DNA of 64,000 nucleotides from Streptomyces venezuelae (GTDB taxonomy: Bacteria; Actinomycetota; Actinomycetes; Streptomycetales; Streptomycetaceae). Positions 19,422-28,433 of the stretch are shown piece by piece; position 1 is the first letter of the stretch, and every line of letters starts with the position of its first letter. The stretch lies in NCBI RefSeq assembly GCF_008642275.1, contig NZ_CP029189.1, positions 3,698,501 to 3,762,500 on the forward strand, written 5' to 3'. A model generated the notes under the pieces. It did no database searches, was not told the origin of the DNA, and worked only from the letters and a program-made list of their open reading frames with translations. The position numbers were made by a program, and so were the translations under genes.

Positions 19422-20624
19422 GTGAACGAACACGCCCCGCAGAAGACGCAGGAGACCCACGAGAAGCACGAGAAGCGGGAGACCGGAGCCGGAGCTGCCG
19501 TGCTCGGCGACGGCACACGAGCGGTCCGGGCCGGACTGCCCGAGGCCGTCAAGAACGAACCGCCTCTGCCCGGACCGGTCTTCGCCGCCCACTTCCACCT
19601 CCCCGGCGACGTCGAAGGCCCGTACGCCTACGGCCGCGACACCAATCCCACCTGGACGCTGCTGGAACGGGCGATCGGGGAACTGGAGGCCCCCGGCGAG
19701 GACGTGCACACGATCGTCTTCGCCTCCGGCATGGCGGCGGTCTCCGCCGTGCTCCTCTCGCAGGCGCACACCGGCGACACCGTCGTCCTGCCCGACGACG
19801 GCTACCAGGCCCTGCCCCTGCTGCGCGAGCAGCTGGAGGCGTACGGGATCCACGTGCGCACCGCTCCGACCGGCGACGACGCCCAGCTCGCGGTCCTCGA
19901 AGGGGCCCGGCTGCTGTGGATCGAGACCCCGTCCAACCCAGGGCTCGACGTGTGCGACGTACGCCGCCTCGTGGACGCGGCGCATGCCGGCCGGACGCTG
20001 GTCGCCGTCGACAACACCCTGGCCACCCCGCTCGGGCAGCGGCCCCTGGAGCTGGGGGCGGACTTCTCGGTGGCGAGCGGCACCAAGGGCCTCACCGGCC
20101 ACGGTGACGTGCTGCTCGGATACGTCGTCTGCCGCGATCCGGAGCTCGCCGCCCGCGTCCGGCGGTGGCGCAAGATCGTCGGTGCCATCCCTGGTCCCAT
20201 GGAGGCCTGGCTCGCCCACCGCTCCCTGGCCACGATCCAGCTGCGCGCGCAGCGCCAGTGGGCCAACGCCCTGGCCGTCGCCGAGGCGCTGGCACACCGG
20301 ACGGACGTGAGCGGACTGCGCTACCCGGGGCTTCCCACGGACCGCTCCCACAAGACGGCCGCCCGGCAGATGCGGGGCTTCGGGTCGGTGGTCTCCTTCA
20401 CCCTGCCCGACCGCGCTCACGCGGAGCGGTTCATGACAGCTCTGCACCTCGTCGAGGACGCCACGAGTTTCGGCGGAGTCCGGTCCACCGCGGAGCGGCG
20501 CGGCCGCTGGGGCGGGGACGCCGTGCCGGAGGGCTTCATCCGCTTCTCAGCGGGTGCCGAGGACACCGAGGACCTGGTCGCGGACGTGCTGCGTGCTCTC
20601 GACCACGCGGGTGCCGGGGGCTGA
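19422..20624 (+). CDS. Cystathionine gamma-lyase/synthase family PLP enzyme
   Basis: 400 residues from GTG 19422, with AAGGAG ten bases upstream. A charged, Lys/Glu/His-rich leader of about 25 residues precedes the enzyme. Conserved Cys/Met-metabolism PLP blocks: YAYGRDTNPTWTLLERAIGELE, FASGMAAVSAVLL, LLWIETPSNPGLDVCD, VAVDNTLATPLGQRPLELGADFSVASGTKGLTGHGDVLLGY split at its centre by the Schiff-base lysine in SGTKG, and a C-terminal EGFIRFSAGAED. It cleaves or condenses sulfur amino acids; the lyase is more likely than synthase, but paralogues cannot be separated by eye. A strong terminator follows. Confidence 0.88.
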   Translation: MNEHAPQKTQETHEKHEKRETGAGAAVLGDGTRAVRAGLPEAVKNEPPLPGPVFAAHFHLPGDVEGPYAYGRDTNPTWTLLERAIGELEAPGEDVHTIVFASGMAAVSAVLLSQAHTGDTVVLPDDGYQALPLLREQLEAYGIHVRTAPTGDDAQLAVLEGARLLWIETPSNPGLDVCDVRRLVDAAHAGRTLVAVDNTLATPLGQRPLELGADFSVASGTKGLTGHGDVLLGYVVCRDPELAARVRRWRKIVGAIPGPMEAWLAHRSLATIQLRAQRQWANALAVAEALAHRTDVSGLRYPGLPTDRSHKTAARQMRGFGSVVSFTLPDRAHAERFMTALHLVEDATSFGGVRSTAERRGRWGGDAVPEGFIRFSAGAEDTEDLVADVLRALDHAGAGG

Positions 20625-20650
20625 ACCGGGGACGGCCGTCGTCGCGTGAA

Positions 20651-20685
20651 GCGGTCCGAGCCTCCCCCCTAGTGGCTCGGACCGC
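20651..20685 (+). terminator. Terminator of the cystathionine gamma-lyase-like gene
   Basis: GCGGTCCGAGCC and GGCTCGGACCGC form a perfect 12-bp stem with an 11-base loop, 27 bases after the stop. Confidence 0.8.
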
Positions 20686-20811
20686 CCCGGGTTCCGCGCG
20701 CGAAGAACCACGCGACAAGGCTAGTTGACTCTGCGTCAGAGTCCAATCACGATAACGACAGGGAGCTATCTGCATATTTATAGTTGAAGGCCCCCACCGA
20801 GAGGTGCAGCG

Positions 20812-21717
20812 ATGGACCTGACCCTGCTGCGCACCTTCGTCACCGTCCACCGGGCCGGCTCGTTCACCCGCGCGGCCGCGCTCCTCGGACTGTCCCAGCC
20901 CGCCGTGACCTCCCAGATCCGCACCCTGGAGCGGCAGTTGGGGCGCCCGCTCTTCCACCGCCGGGCCCGTGGCGTCACCCCCACCGCCGTCGGCGACGAG
21001 CTGGCCCACAAGGCCGCCCCGCACCTCGACGCCCTGCTGCGGATCACCGAGGCCGAGCGGGAGGCCGTAGGCCCGTTACGCACCCTCCACGTCGCCGGAC
21101 CTCCCGAGTTCCTCTGCCTGCGCGTGCTCCCCGCCCTGGCCCTCCTGGTCGGCCAGGGCCATACCCTGCGCGCCGCCCCGCAGACCGATGACGAGGTGAC
21201 CCTGGACGGGCTCGCCGTCGGGCACCACGACCTCGTCGTCACCACCGCCCAGCCCCGGGGCGGGCTCTTCACGGCCACCCCGCTGTGCGACGAGGAGCAC
21301 GTCCTGGTCGCCGCGCCCTACTGGGCCGCCCTCGTCGACATGGACCGGTTGCGTGCGGAGGGTTCCGCCGCACTGGACGGCATCCCGCTGGTAGAGGTCC
21401 ACGAGAGCCTGCCGCTCGTCACCCGCTACTGGGCCGCCGTCTTCGACGCACTGCCCGATGCCAGGTCCCTGGCCGCCACCGTGGTCGTGCCCGACCTGCG
21501 GGCCGTACTGGAGTGCGTCCGGGCCGGCGCCGGGCTCGCCGTCCTGCCCCGCTACCTGTGCCAGGACGCCCTCGACAGCGGTCGGATCGTGGCGCTGGCG
21601 GAGCCTGCGGTGCCGCCGCTGCGCACCTGGTTCCTGGTCGTGCGGACGGGGAGCCTGGCCCTCGCCCACCTCGCCGGGGCGCACGACCGGCTGCTGGATG
21701 CCGCAGGGGACTGGTGA
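20812..21717 (+). CDS. LysR-family transcriptional regulator
   Basis: 301 residues, standard LysR length. N-terminal helix-turn-helix: MDLTLLRTFVTVHRAGSFTRAA, then LGLSQPAVTSQIRTLERQLG and LFHRRARGVTPTAVGDEL. The C-terminal domain is a type 2 periplasmic-binding fold (GHHDLVVTTAQPRGGLF, ECVRAGAGLAVLPRYLC). The target is unknown; LysR proteins usually control themselves and a neighbour. The AT-rich region 20735-20790 just upstream (in a GC-rich background) is a likely promoter/operator. The Nudix gene follows 61 bases later on the same strand. Confidence 0.93.
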   Translation: MDLTLLRTFVTVHRAGSFTRAAALLGLSQPAVTSQIRTLERQLGRPLFHRRARGVTPTAVGDELAHKAAPHLDALLRITEAEREAVGPLRTLHVAGPPEFLCLRVLPALALLVGQGHTLRAAPQTDDEVTLDGLAVGHHDLVVTTAQPRGGLFTATPLCDEEHVLVAAPYWAALVDMDRLRAEGSAALDGIPLVEVHESLPLVTRYWAAVFDALPDARSLAATVVVPDLRAVLECVRAGAGLAVLPRYLCQDALDSGRIVALAEPAVPPLRTWFLVVRTGSLALAHLAGAHDRLLDAAGDW

Positions 21718-21778
21718 GTCCGTCTTTTTCCGGACCATGGCGCGTTTCAGAAGCGGAGCGGCGGGCCACTCTTCTCCC

Positions 21779-22258
21779 ATGACCGAACGTCCCGTGGTCA
21801 AACGCACCGCCCGCGCGATCCTGCTCGACGGTGACGACCTGATCCTCATCAAACGCACCAGGCCCGGCGTCGATCCGTACTGGCTCACCCCCGGCGGGGG
21901 AGTGGAGCCCTCGGACGCCACCGTCGTCGACGCCCTCCACCGGGAGGTCCACGAAGAGCTCGGCGCGAAGATCACCGATGTGGTGCCCTGCTTCGTCGAC
22001 ACCGTCGAGCACATCGCCGACAGGGGGGTGACCGGCGTGAAGGTGCAGCACTTCTTCGTCTGCCGCCTCGAATCGATGGACCCGAACCTGCGGCACGGCC
22101 CCGAGGTCGACGAGCCCGAGGGCGAGTACGAGATCGTCCGCGTGCCCTTCAGCCGGGTGGGGATCGCCGCCGTCCATCTCGTCCCGCTGTCCCTGCGGCA
22201 CTATCTCGACGGCAACATCGAGGGTGTCCGCGCGATGCACGCTCCTGACCTGGGCTGA
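21779..22258 (+). CDS. Nudix hydrolase
   Basis: 159 residues from ATG 21779. The Nudix box is recognisable as GGGVEPSDATVVDALHREV followed by HEELGAKI: the REVHEELG catalytic half is intact, but the first Glu of the GX5EX7 half is displaced by one position, so the box is slightly non-standard. Family members hydrolyse nucleoside diphosphates linked to another moiety. The N-terminus TARAILLDGDDLILIKRTRPG and the WLTPGGG turn are typical. Substrate unknown. Confidence 0.88.
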   Translation: MTERPVVKRTARAILLDGDDLILIKRTRPGVDPYWLTPGGGVEPSDATVVDALHREVHEELGAKITDVVPCFVDTVEHIADRGVTGVKVQHFFVCRLESMDPNLRHGPEVDEPEGEYEIVRVPFSRVGIAAVHLVPLSLRHYLDGNIEGVRAMHAPDLG

Positions 22259-22291
22259 GGCCGGGCTGAGACCGGCGGTCTGCCACCGGTC

Positions 22292-23479
22292 TCAGCCGGC
22301 GACGCCGGCCAGTTCCTCCACCGCGTCGTACCGGATCCGTTCGCAGGGGATGCCGATCCGCAGGAGTTCGTCCACTCCGTTGCGGATCATTCCGGGCGGG
22401 CCGGAGACGAAGGCGTCGTACGAGCTCCACGGCCCGTGTTCACCCACCGCGTGCGGCAGCTGTCCGGCCAGCCCGTCGCCGACCACCGGGCGGACCGACA
22501 GCCACGGGTGCGAGCGCTGGAGCCCCAGCAGCGTGTCCTTGTCGTAGAGGTCGCTGTCGCTGCGGGCCCCGAAGAACACCTCCACCGGCCGCCGCTCGCC
22601 GTGTTCGGCCACGTCCTCGATCAGTGCCTTGATCGGCGCGATCCCGGTGCCTCCGCCCAGGCACAGCATGCCGTTGTCCGTGGTGTGGTCCACCACCATC
22701 GAACCGGCCGGCGGCCCCAGGCGCAGTACGTCTCCCGGGCGTGCGTGGCGCACCAGCGCGTTGGAGACCCAGCCCGCGGGGACGGCCTTGACGTGGAAGG
22801 ACAGCAATCCGTCTCCGCGCGGCGCCGAGGCGAAGGAGTAGTGCCGCCACACCCGTGGCCACCACGGGGTCTCCAGGCTCGTGTACTGGCCGGCGAGGAA
22901 GGCGTAGGGCTGGTCGGGGCGGACGGTCAGCACCGCGATGTCCGGGGTGCGCAGATCGTGGGAGACCACCTCGGCGTGCCACCACGCGGGGGCCTTCGCC
23001 TCCTCCTCCGCCGCCGCGTCGATCATGATCTGGGAGATCGCGGTGTACGCCCGTACCCAGGCGGCCTGTGTCTCGGGCCCCCAGCTGTACTGCGCGTACC
23101 GTGCCAGTGCCCCGACGAGGGCTTCACCGACCGCCGGGTAGTGACCGGCCATCGTGCCGTACTTGCGATGACCCGCCCCCAGTCGGCGCAGGTAGGGGAC
23201 GAGGACGGCGGGGTCGTCGATGTGCTCGGCGGCGGTCAGCAGGGCTTTCAGCAGCCGGTCCCGCTGCACGTCCATAGCGGCGGGGAACATGTCGCGCACT
23301 TCTGGGTGCCCGGTGAACACCAGAGCGTAGAAGTACGAGGTCACCTTGTCGGCGACGGGGGCGATCTCCGCGAGGGTCCGGCGGATGAGTACGGCATCCG
23401 GTGAGGGCTCGATCGCACCGCCCTGACCGGATATCCGGGCCGCTTCGCGTCTGTCCGATCTGGTGGGCGGAGCGTCCAT
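22292..23479 (-). CDS. hmp: Flavohaemoprotein-like globin / ferredoxin reductase
   Basis: 395 residues from ATG 23479 (GAGG six bases upstream; longer in-frame starts lack a match). Three domains: a globin (about 30-165) with the B10 Tyr in SYFYALVF, E7 Gln in DVQRDRLL and proximal His in GHRKYGTMAGHYPAVGEAL; an FAD domain with RHYSFASAP; and an NAD(P) domain with GGGTGIAPIKALI. These are the residues needed for nitric oxide dioxygenase activity, converting NO and O2 to nitrate with NAD(P)H. The gene is monocistronic between a Nudix gene and a HAD gene. The symbol reflects family membership; the paralogue is not certain. Confidence 0.88.
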   Translation of the reverse strand: MDAPPTRSDRREAARISGQGGAIEPSPDAVLIRRTLAEIAPVADKVTSYFYALVFTGHPEVRDMFPAAMDVQRDRLLKALLTAAEHIDDPAVLVPYLRRLGAGHRKYGTMAGHYPAVGEALVGALARYAQYSWGPETQAAWVRAYTAISQIMIDAAAEEEAKAPAWWHAEVVSHDLRTPDIAVLTVRPDQPYAFLAGQYTSLETPWWPRVWRHYSFASAPRGDGLLSFHVKAVPAGWVSNALVRHARPGDVLRLGPPAGSMVVDHTTDNGMLCLGGGTGIAPIKALIEDVAEHGERRPVEVFFGARSDSDLYDKDTLLGLQRSHPWLSVRPVVGDGLAGQLPHAVGEHGPWSSYDAFVSGPPGMIRNGVDELLRIGIPCERIRYDAVEELAGVAG

Positions 23480-23621
23480 GCGGTGCCTCGCTTCGAGCAT
23501 CTCGGTCGGTCTGCACACGCCACGGCCTGTGAATCCGTGGTTCCGGGCTTCACAGCGTGCCAGCCGACCCAGAGGCCTGCGGGAAAACGCGGAAAGTCCG
23601 CGTTTCGAACCCACTTTCCTC

Positions 23622-24272
23622 CTAAGATGCGTCAACTCCCGGGCGCGTCAGCCCCACGAGCTGGTATGCGTCCCGCAGATCACGGCCCTCGTAGACATGG
23701 GTCGCGCGCTCGGCGAGGTAGGGCCTCGCGTTCACCGCCACCGAGACCGGCACCACCTCGAAGAGCATCGCGTCGGTCACCGAATCCCCGTAGGCGACAC
23801 AGTCGGCCCGGCTCACACCGAACTGCGCGCAGAGCCGGTCCGCCACCCTGACCTTGCCCTCGGGTGTCAGGATCCCGGACTCTTCCACCGGACGGGTGAA
23901 CGGCACCTCCGGGAAGACGGAGCCGTGCGCGGCATGCGCGCCCCACTCCAGCAGCAGCTCCACGAAGAACGAAGGCGACAGCGAGATCACCGCGCAGTAG
24001 TCCCCGCGATCCCTGATCTCCTGCCACACGTCCCGGATGCCCGTGAGCCAGGGCGCCCCGTCGAACGCCGCCCGCACATGCGCGGGTGTGAGTTCGGCCC
24101 AGAGGGCGTGGGCGGCCACGGAGAACTGGTGCGGCCCCATCTCCTGCGCGCCGAAGGCCCGTTCCAGCTCGGCGATCTCGGCGCTCAGCCCGAGCTGGCG
24201 GGAGATCTCGGCCGGCGCCGCCGAGCCGTACATCAGCGTTCCATCGAGGTCGAAGAGGTGCAGGAGGGCCAT
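23622..24272 (-). CDS. HAD-family hydrolase (phosphoserine phosphatase-like)
   Basis: 216 residues from ATG 24272. Motif I is DLDGTLM (both Asp present) at residues 8-14, motif II is VISLSPSF, and motif III/IV is the C-terminal YGDSVTDAMLFE. The cap pattern and the block GILTPEGKVRVADRL resemble phosphoserine phosphatase-like HAD enzymes of the HAD-IB group. The substrate is unknown. An ATG at 24329 would add MFHVKHGVSRETDRLISWA, but those residues are just a translation of two parS sites, so I reject that start. Three parS sites lie immediately upstream. Confidence 0.83.
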   Translation of the reverse strand: MALLHLFDLDGTLMYGSAAPAEISRQLGLSAEIAELERAFGAQEMGPHQFSVAAHALWAELTPAHVRAAFDGAPWLTGIRDVWQEIRDRGDYCAVISLSPSFFVELLLEWGAHAAHGSVFPEVPFTRPVEESGILTPEGKVRVADRLCAQFGVSRADCVAYGDSVTDAMLFEVVPVSVAVNARPYLAERATHVYEGRDLRDAYQLVGLTRPGVDAS

Positions 24273-24294
24273 AGCCCACGAGATTAGTCGGTCC

Positions 24295-24308
24295 GTTTCA
24301 CGTGAAAC
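24295..24308. other. parS: parS centromere site
   Basis: Perfect GTTTCACGTGAAAC. First of three sites within 79 bases, in the divergent region between the HAD and GNAT genes. Confidence 0.95.
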
Positions 24309-24313
24309 ACCGT

Positions 24314-24327
24314 GTTTCACGTGAAAC
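24314..24327. other. parS: parS centromere site
   Basis: Perfect GTTTCACGTGAAAC, with only five bases between it and the previous site (centre to centre 19 bases). Confidence 0.95.
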
Positions 24328-24359
24328 ACCGTCCGGCGGCCCCGTGCCGGGCACCTGGT

Positions 24360-24373
24360 GTTTCACGTGAAAC
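24360..24373. other. parS: parS centromere site
   Basis: Perfect GTTTCACGTGAAAC, third of the cluster, 46 bases from the second site centre to centre. Confidence 0.95.
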
Positions 24374-24427
24374 ATCCGACCCCAAACCCTCTGGACGGCT
24401 CCCAGTCCATGATCCAGTCTGGGCCAG

Positions 24428-25321
24428 GTGACACCACCACACATCACCGATCTACCGATCCGGGCGCTGACCGTGGACGATCTCCGCCGCTGCGCCGACC
24501 TGTCCGAAGATCGCGGATGGCTCCGCGAGGAACACAAGTGGCGTCTGCTCCTCGCCGCCGGACACGGCTACGGCGTGGACGCCCCGGACGGCCTGGGACT
24601 CGCGGCCGCCTGCGTCGTCACCCGCTACGGCGACACCCATGCCGGGCCGGAGCTCGCCGCCATCGGAATGGTCCTCGTGGCCGACCGCTACGCCCGCCAG
24701 GGCCTGGGCCGCCGTCTGATGACCCACGTCTGCGACGACGTACTCAAGAACGTCCCGCTCACCCTGCACGCCACTCCGTACGGCCGCCCTCTCTACGAGG
24801 AACTGGGCTTCGAGACCACCGGCCGCACCGAGATGCTGAGAGGAGCGTTCCGGCACGAGGGCACCCCCGGCGGATACGGCAGCTCCCGGGTACGGCCGGC
24901 GACAGCCGAGGACCTCCCCCGCATCCTGCGGCTGGACGCCGAGGTCTTCGGCGCCGACCGCACGCACATGATCACCCGGCTGCCCGCCTTCGCCGACCGT
25001 CTGGTCGTCGCCGAGGGCCCCTCCCAGGGCGGGCCACTCACCGGCTACGCCGCAGCCTGGCCCAACGTGGACACCCAGGTCATCGGACCGCTCATCGCGC
25101 ATGACACCGCGACCGCCCAGTCGCTTGTGACCGCGCTCGCGGCCGGCACGGACCGGGCGCTGCGCACCGATGTCGACGTACGGCACGAGGAACTCCTGGA
25201 CTGGCTCAAGGACCGGGGCCTGGCCTCCGTGGCCTTCAACTCCGTCATGACCCGGGACATCCCCGGTCTGCCCGGCGACTGGACCCGTCGGTGGGCACCG
25301 CTCACCGTGGCCGCCGGCTGA
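24428..25321 (+). CDS. GNAT-family acetyltransferase with two GNAT-like halves
   Basis: 297 residues from GTG 24428. The N-terminal half is a complete GNAT domain (LRRCADLSEDRGWL, then AAIGMVLVADRYARQGLGRRLMTHV with the acetyl-CoA binding R/Q-x-x-G-x-G motif, and ATPYGRPLYEELGFETTGRT). The second half (VRPATAEDLPRILRLDAEVFGADRTHM) repeats the fold start but has a weaker acetyl-CoA site. Double-GNAT proteins of this type include aminoglycoside-like and mycothiol-synthase-like enzymes, but no substrate can be read here. The next gene is another GNAT, 14 bases downstream. Confidence 0.85.
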   Translation: MTPPHITDLPIRALTVDDLRRCADLSEDRGWLREEHKWRLLLAAGHGYGVDAPDGLGLAAACVVTRYGDTHAGPELAAIGMVLVADRYARQGLGRRLMTHVCDDVLKNVPLTLHATPYGRPLYEELGFETTGRTEMLRGAFRHEGTPGGYGSSRVRPATAEDLPRILRLDAEVFGADRTHMITRLPAFADRLVVAEGPSQGGPLTGYAAAWPNVDTQVIGPLIAHDTATAQSLVTALAAGTDRALRTDVDVRHEELLDWLKDRGLASVAFNSVMTRDIPGLPGDWTRRWAPLTVAAG

Positions 25322-25335
25322 GAGGAGAACGCATC

Positions 25336-25797
25336 ATGACCGACACTTCCGAGCTGACGATCCGGCCGGCCACCGAGGCCGACGTGCCCGCCATCGTCGC
25401 CATGCTGGCCGATGACCCACTCGGTGCCACCCGCGAGTCCCCGGACGACCTCGCCCCGTACCTCGCAGCCCTGAAGCGCCTCGCCGAGGACCCGAACCAG
25501 CACCTGGTCGTCGCCGTCCGCGGCGACCGTGTCGTGGGAACCCTCCAGCTGACGATCGTCCCAGGACTCTCCCGCAAGGGCGCCACCCGTTCCATCATCG
25601 AGGGCGTCCGCGTACACGCCGACGAACGCGGTGGCGGCCTGGGCACCCAGTTCATCGAATGGGCCGTCGAGACGTCCCGCGCCGAGAACTGCACGCTGGT
25701 GCAGCTGACTTCGGACGCCACCCGGACCGATGCCCACCGCTTCTACGAACGGCTCGGGTTCACCGCTTCGCACGTCGGGTTCAAGCTCCAGCTCTGA
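25336..25797 (+). CDS. GNAT-family N-acetyltransferase
   Basis: 153 residues, single GNAT domain. ATG 25336 has the ribosome binding site GAGGAG. N-terminus LTIRPATEADVPAIVAML, acetyl-CoA binding block GVRVHADERGGGLGTQFIEWAV (Q/R-x-x-G-x-G in the form RGGGLG) and C-terminal HRFYERLGFTASHVGFKL. The acceptor is unknown. It is probably co-transcribed with the double-GNAT gene. Confidence 0.9.
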   Translation: MTDTSELTIRPATEADVPAIVAMLADDPLGATRESPDDLAPYLAALKRLAEDPNQHLVVAVRGDRVVGTLQLTIVPGLSRKGATRSIIEGVRVHADERGGGLGTQFIEWAVETSRAENCTLVQLTSDATRTDAHRFYERLGFTASHVGFKLQL

Positions 25798-25854
25798 CCG
25801 GACGGTCCGGCACGCCGGGCCGCCGTGTGGGTGGCCCGGCCTACGATCGGGAGG

Positions 25855-27024
25855 ATGAGCCTCCCTCTCGTCACCACCGCCGAGCGACGCCACCGGCTCG
25901 GCCGGCGCCATCGTCTGGCTCCGTCTGCCCGCGCCGCGACCGTCACCGAGACCGCCGACTCCGTTGTCGCCCTGCATGCCACCGACGCCGCGACCGTCTT
26001 CCTCTCGGCCCGGGCCCGCCTCGCCGCCGGCGGCCCCGAGGTGATCGAGCGGGCGCTCTACGAGGAGGTCGGCCTCGTGCGTCTGCTCAGTATGCGCAAC
26101 ACGCTCTTCGCGGTCTCCGCTGAACTCGCTCCGCACGTCGACGCCTCCACGGCCCGCGCGATCGCCGTGAAGGAGCGCCGCAGCCTCCTCAAGCACCTCG
26201 ACGAGGACGGGCAGGGCCTCGACGCCGCATGGCTCGCCCGGGCGGAGACCGCCACGCTCGACGCCCTCGACGTACACGGCCCTTCCACCGGCAGCCAGCT
26301 GTCCGCGGCCGTACCCGCACTGCGCCAGAAGATCACCATCAGCCGCGGCAAGAAGTACGAGACCGAGCAGGGGATCGCCACCCGGGTCATCCGGGTGCTC
26401 GCCGCCGACGGCCGGATCCGCCGCGACCGACCCCGCGGTTCATGGACCTCCAGCCAGTACCGCTGGGTCCACACCGACCCCTGGCCCGCCGTGCCCGCCG
26501 CCGACGCCCGTACCGAGATCGCCCGCCGTTGGCTGCATGCGTACGGTCCCGCGACCGAGGCCGACCTCAAGTGGTGGACCGGCTGGACCCTCACGGACGT
26601 CCGTAAGGCCCTCGCCGCCGTGGGCCCGGACCAGGTCCGCCTCGAAGACGGGAGCACCGCCCTGGTCGGCCCCGGAGACACCGGACCCGAACCGGCGCCG
26701 GAGCCCTGGGCGGCGCTGCTGCCCGCCCTGGACCCCTCCGGCATGGGCTGGGCCGACCGCGGCTTCCACCTCGACCCCGCCCACCGCAGTGCCCTGTTCG
26801 ACTACGCCGGCAACATCGGCCCCACCGTGTGGTGGAACGGCGAGATCGTCGGCGGCTGGGCGCAGCGCTCCGAGGGGGAGATCGTCTGGCGGCTGCTGGG
26901 CAGTCCCGGCCCAGCAGCCGAGCAGGCGATCACCACCGAGGCCGCGCGGCTCGCCGCATGGGTGGGAGAAGCCCGTGTCACCCCGCGCTTCCGTACCCCG
27001 CTGGAACGTGAACTCGTCGCCTGA
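25855..27024 (+). CDS. Winged-helix DNA-binding domain-containing protein (HTH_42/DUF1006)
   Basis: 389 residues from ATG 25855. N-terminus MSLPLVTTAERRHRLGRRHRL and block VVALHATDAATVFLSARARL, then LLSMRNTLFAVSAELAP, WTSSQYRWVHTD and the C-terminal EGEIVWRLLGSPGPAAEQAI. This is the HTH_42 (YcaQ-like) family, whose best-known relatives are DNA glycosylases that unhook interstrand crosslinks (E. coli YcaQ, Streptomyces AlkZ). The characteristic AlkZ QxQ/QxD motif is not obvious to me, and the nearest stretch reads ALHATDA, so the glycosylase role is only a possibility. A GTG at 25825 is an alternative start. Confidence 0.82.
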   Translation: MSLPLVTTAERRHRLGRRHRLAPSARAATVTETADSVVALHATDAATVFLSARARLAAGGPEVIERALYEEVGLVRLLSMRNTLFAVSAELAPHVDASTARAIAVKERRSLLKHLDEDGQGLDAAWLARAETATLDALDVHGPSTGSQLSAAVPALRQKITISRGKKYETEQGIATRVIRVLAADGRIRRDRPRGSWTSSQYRWVHTDPWPAVPAADARTEIARRWLHAYGPATEADLKWWTGWTLTDVRKALAAVGPDQVRLEDGSTALVGPGDTGPEPAPEPWAALLPALDPSGMGWADRGFHLDPAHRSALFDYAGNIGPTVWWNGEIVGGWAQRSEGEIVWRLLGSPGPAAEQAITTEAARLAAWVGEARVTPRFRTPLERELVA

Positions 27025-27038
27025 CCGGCCCGGAGCCG

Positions 27039-28424
27039 TCAGCCGATGCCCCGCCAGCCCTGCGGGTCCACTCCGCCGGGCACCGGGGCGTCAGTGTCGT
27101 AGGGCTCCCGGGTGAACACGAAGGACGCCAGGTCGAGATGGCTCACCGAGCCGTCCGCACGGCGCACCGCCCGCAGCGTCTCACCGGCGTAGTAGCCGAA
27201 GAGGCCGGTCCAGCTGCCGTCCGGCTCGGCACGGAAACGGGCCGTGCGTCCGCTGCCGCCCGCTGGCCCCAGTTCCAGCAGACCGTCCGCGGTCAGGCGC
27301 ACCACCTGGGCCGAAGTCCCCCAGTACCAGGGGCCGCACAGGTCGAGCGGCACGTGGTCCGACTCCAGGAACGGCCTCCACGGCCGTGGGAAGCGCGGTT
27401 CGGCGTCCGCCACGATCCCCACGAGCTCCGCGGCCACCGTCGAAGCCGGGAGTCCCGAGGTGCAGTTCGCCAGCACCACCGCAGCCACGTCGTCCGCCTC
27501 GCTCAGCCACAGCCCCGCGACGAAGCCGGGCAGCGAACCGCTGTGCCCCGCGAGCTTGCGCCCGCCGACGGCCGTCAGCTGCATGCCCAGCCCGTATCCC
27601 AGCTCGGCGAGACCGGGCTCCGGGGGCGAGGCCGCCGTACGCATCTCCCGTACGGACTCGGCGCTCAGGACGCGCTCGTCACCGCGCAGCAGGAAGTCGG
27701 CGAACCGTGCCAGGTCCCGGGTCGTGGACCACAGCCGGCCGGCCGCGGCCATCAGCCCCAGATCCTCCAGCGGTTCGGGCATCATCACGTCCGCCCAGGG
27801 ATGCACCGCCCAGCCGCCCGCGTGCGGCGCCTGCGGCTCTCCGCTCGTGCGTTCCAGCCCCAGCGGCTCCAGCACCTCGGCCGTCAGTGCCTCTTCCCAG
27901 GGCCTTCCGCGCACCGCCTCCACCAGCGAACCCAGCAGGGTGTAGCCGGGGTTGGAGTAGTGGTGCCGGGTTCCCGGGGCCAGCTTGAAGGGCTCCTCCC
28001 CCAGCACGTCGCCGAGCTCGGGCCGCTGTTCGCCGGGGGTGCGCTCCCACCACTCGCCGGGCGTCTCCGCCGCCAGCCCGCCGGTGTGGGAGAGCAGTTG
28101 GGCGATGGTCACCTGACCGGCCCCGGTCCCCGGCAGGTGCTTCTCCAGGGGGTCGGCGAGGGAGATCAGGCCCTCGTCCCGCAGCCGCATCACGAGAACC
28201 GCCGTGAACGTCTTGGTGATCGAGCCGATCCGGTACTGCACGTCACCGTCCGGACCGTGGCCCTCGACCGAGGTCCGGGAGCCTTCCCAGACGACCTCCC
28301 CACCCCGCAGGACGGCGGCCACCACGGACGGCGCACGCCCTTCGCTCTGCGCGACGGCGATCCGGTGCCTCAGGGCGCGCCGGGTGGCAGGGAGAAGTTC
28401 CAGGTCCTCAGCAAGCTCATCCAT
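27039..28424 (-). CDS. Beta-lactamase-fold serine hydrolase
   Basis: 461 residues. Catalytic motifs of class C / DD-peptidase-like enzymes are intact: S68-I-T-K71 (SxxK) within YRIGSITKTFTAVL, Y156-S-N (YxN) within HHYSNPGYTLLGSLVEAV, and HSGSLPG as the third (KTG-like, HxG) box. No signal peptide is visible, so it probably acts in the cytoplasm as an esterase or peptidase rather than a beta-lactamase. The C-terminal domain (about residues 350-461) is a lipocalin-like addition often seen in this family (GPWYWGTSAQVVRL). It lies only nine bases after the dnaB stop on the same strand. Confidence 0.88.
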   Translation of the reverse strand: MDELAEDLELLPATRRALRHRIAVAQSEGRAPSVVAAVLRGGEVVWEGSRTSVEGHGPDGDVQYRIGSITKTFTAVLVMRLRDEGLISLADPLEKHLPGTGAGQVTIAQLLSHTGGLAAETPGEWWERTPGEQRPELGDVLGEEPFKLAPGTRHHYSNPGYTLLGSLVEAVRGRPWEEALTAEVLEPLGLERTSGEPQAPHAGGWAVHPWADVMMPEPLEDLGLMAAAGRLWSTTRDLARFADFLLRGDERVLSAESVREMRTAASPPEPGLAELGYGLGMQLTAVGGRKLAGHSGSLPGFVAGLWLSEADDVAAVVLANCTSGLPASTVAAELVGIVADAEPRFPRPWRPFLESDHVPLDLCGPWYWGTSAQVVRLTADGLLELGPAGGSGRTARFRAEPDGSWTGLFGYYAGETLRAVRRADGSVSHLDLASFVFTREPYDTDAPVPGGVDPQGWRGIG

Positions 28425-28433
28425 GATCGGATG

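Noticed and set aside
24273..24329. N-terminal extension MFHVKHGVSRETDRLISWA of the HAD protein
   Set aside because: The residues are translations of the two parS palindromes; ATG 24272 gives the normal HAD start.
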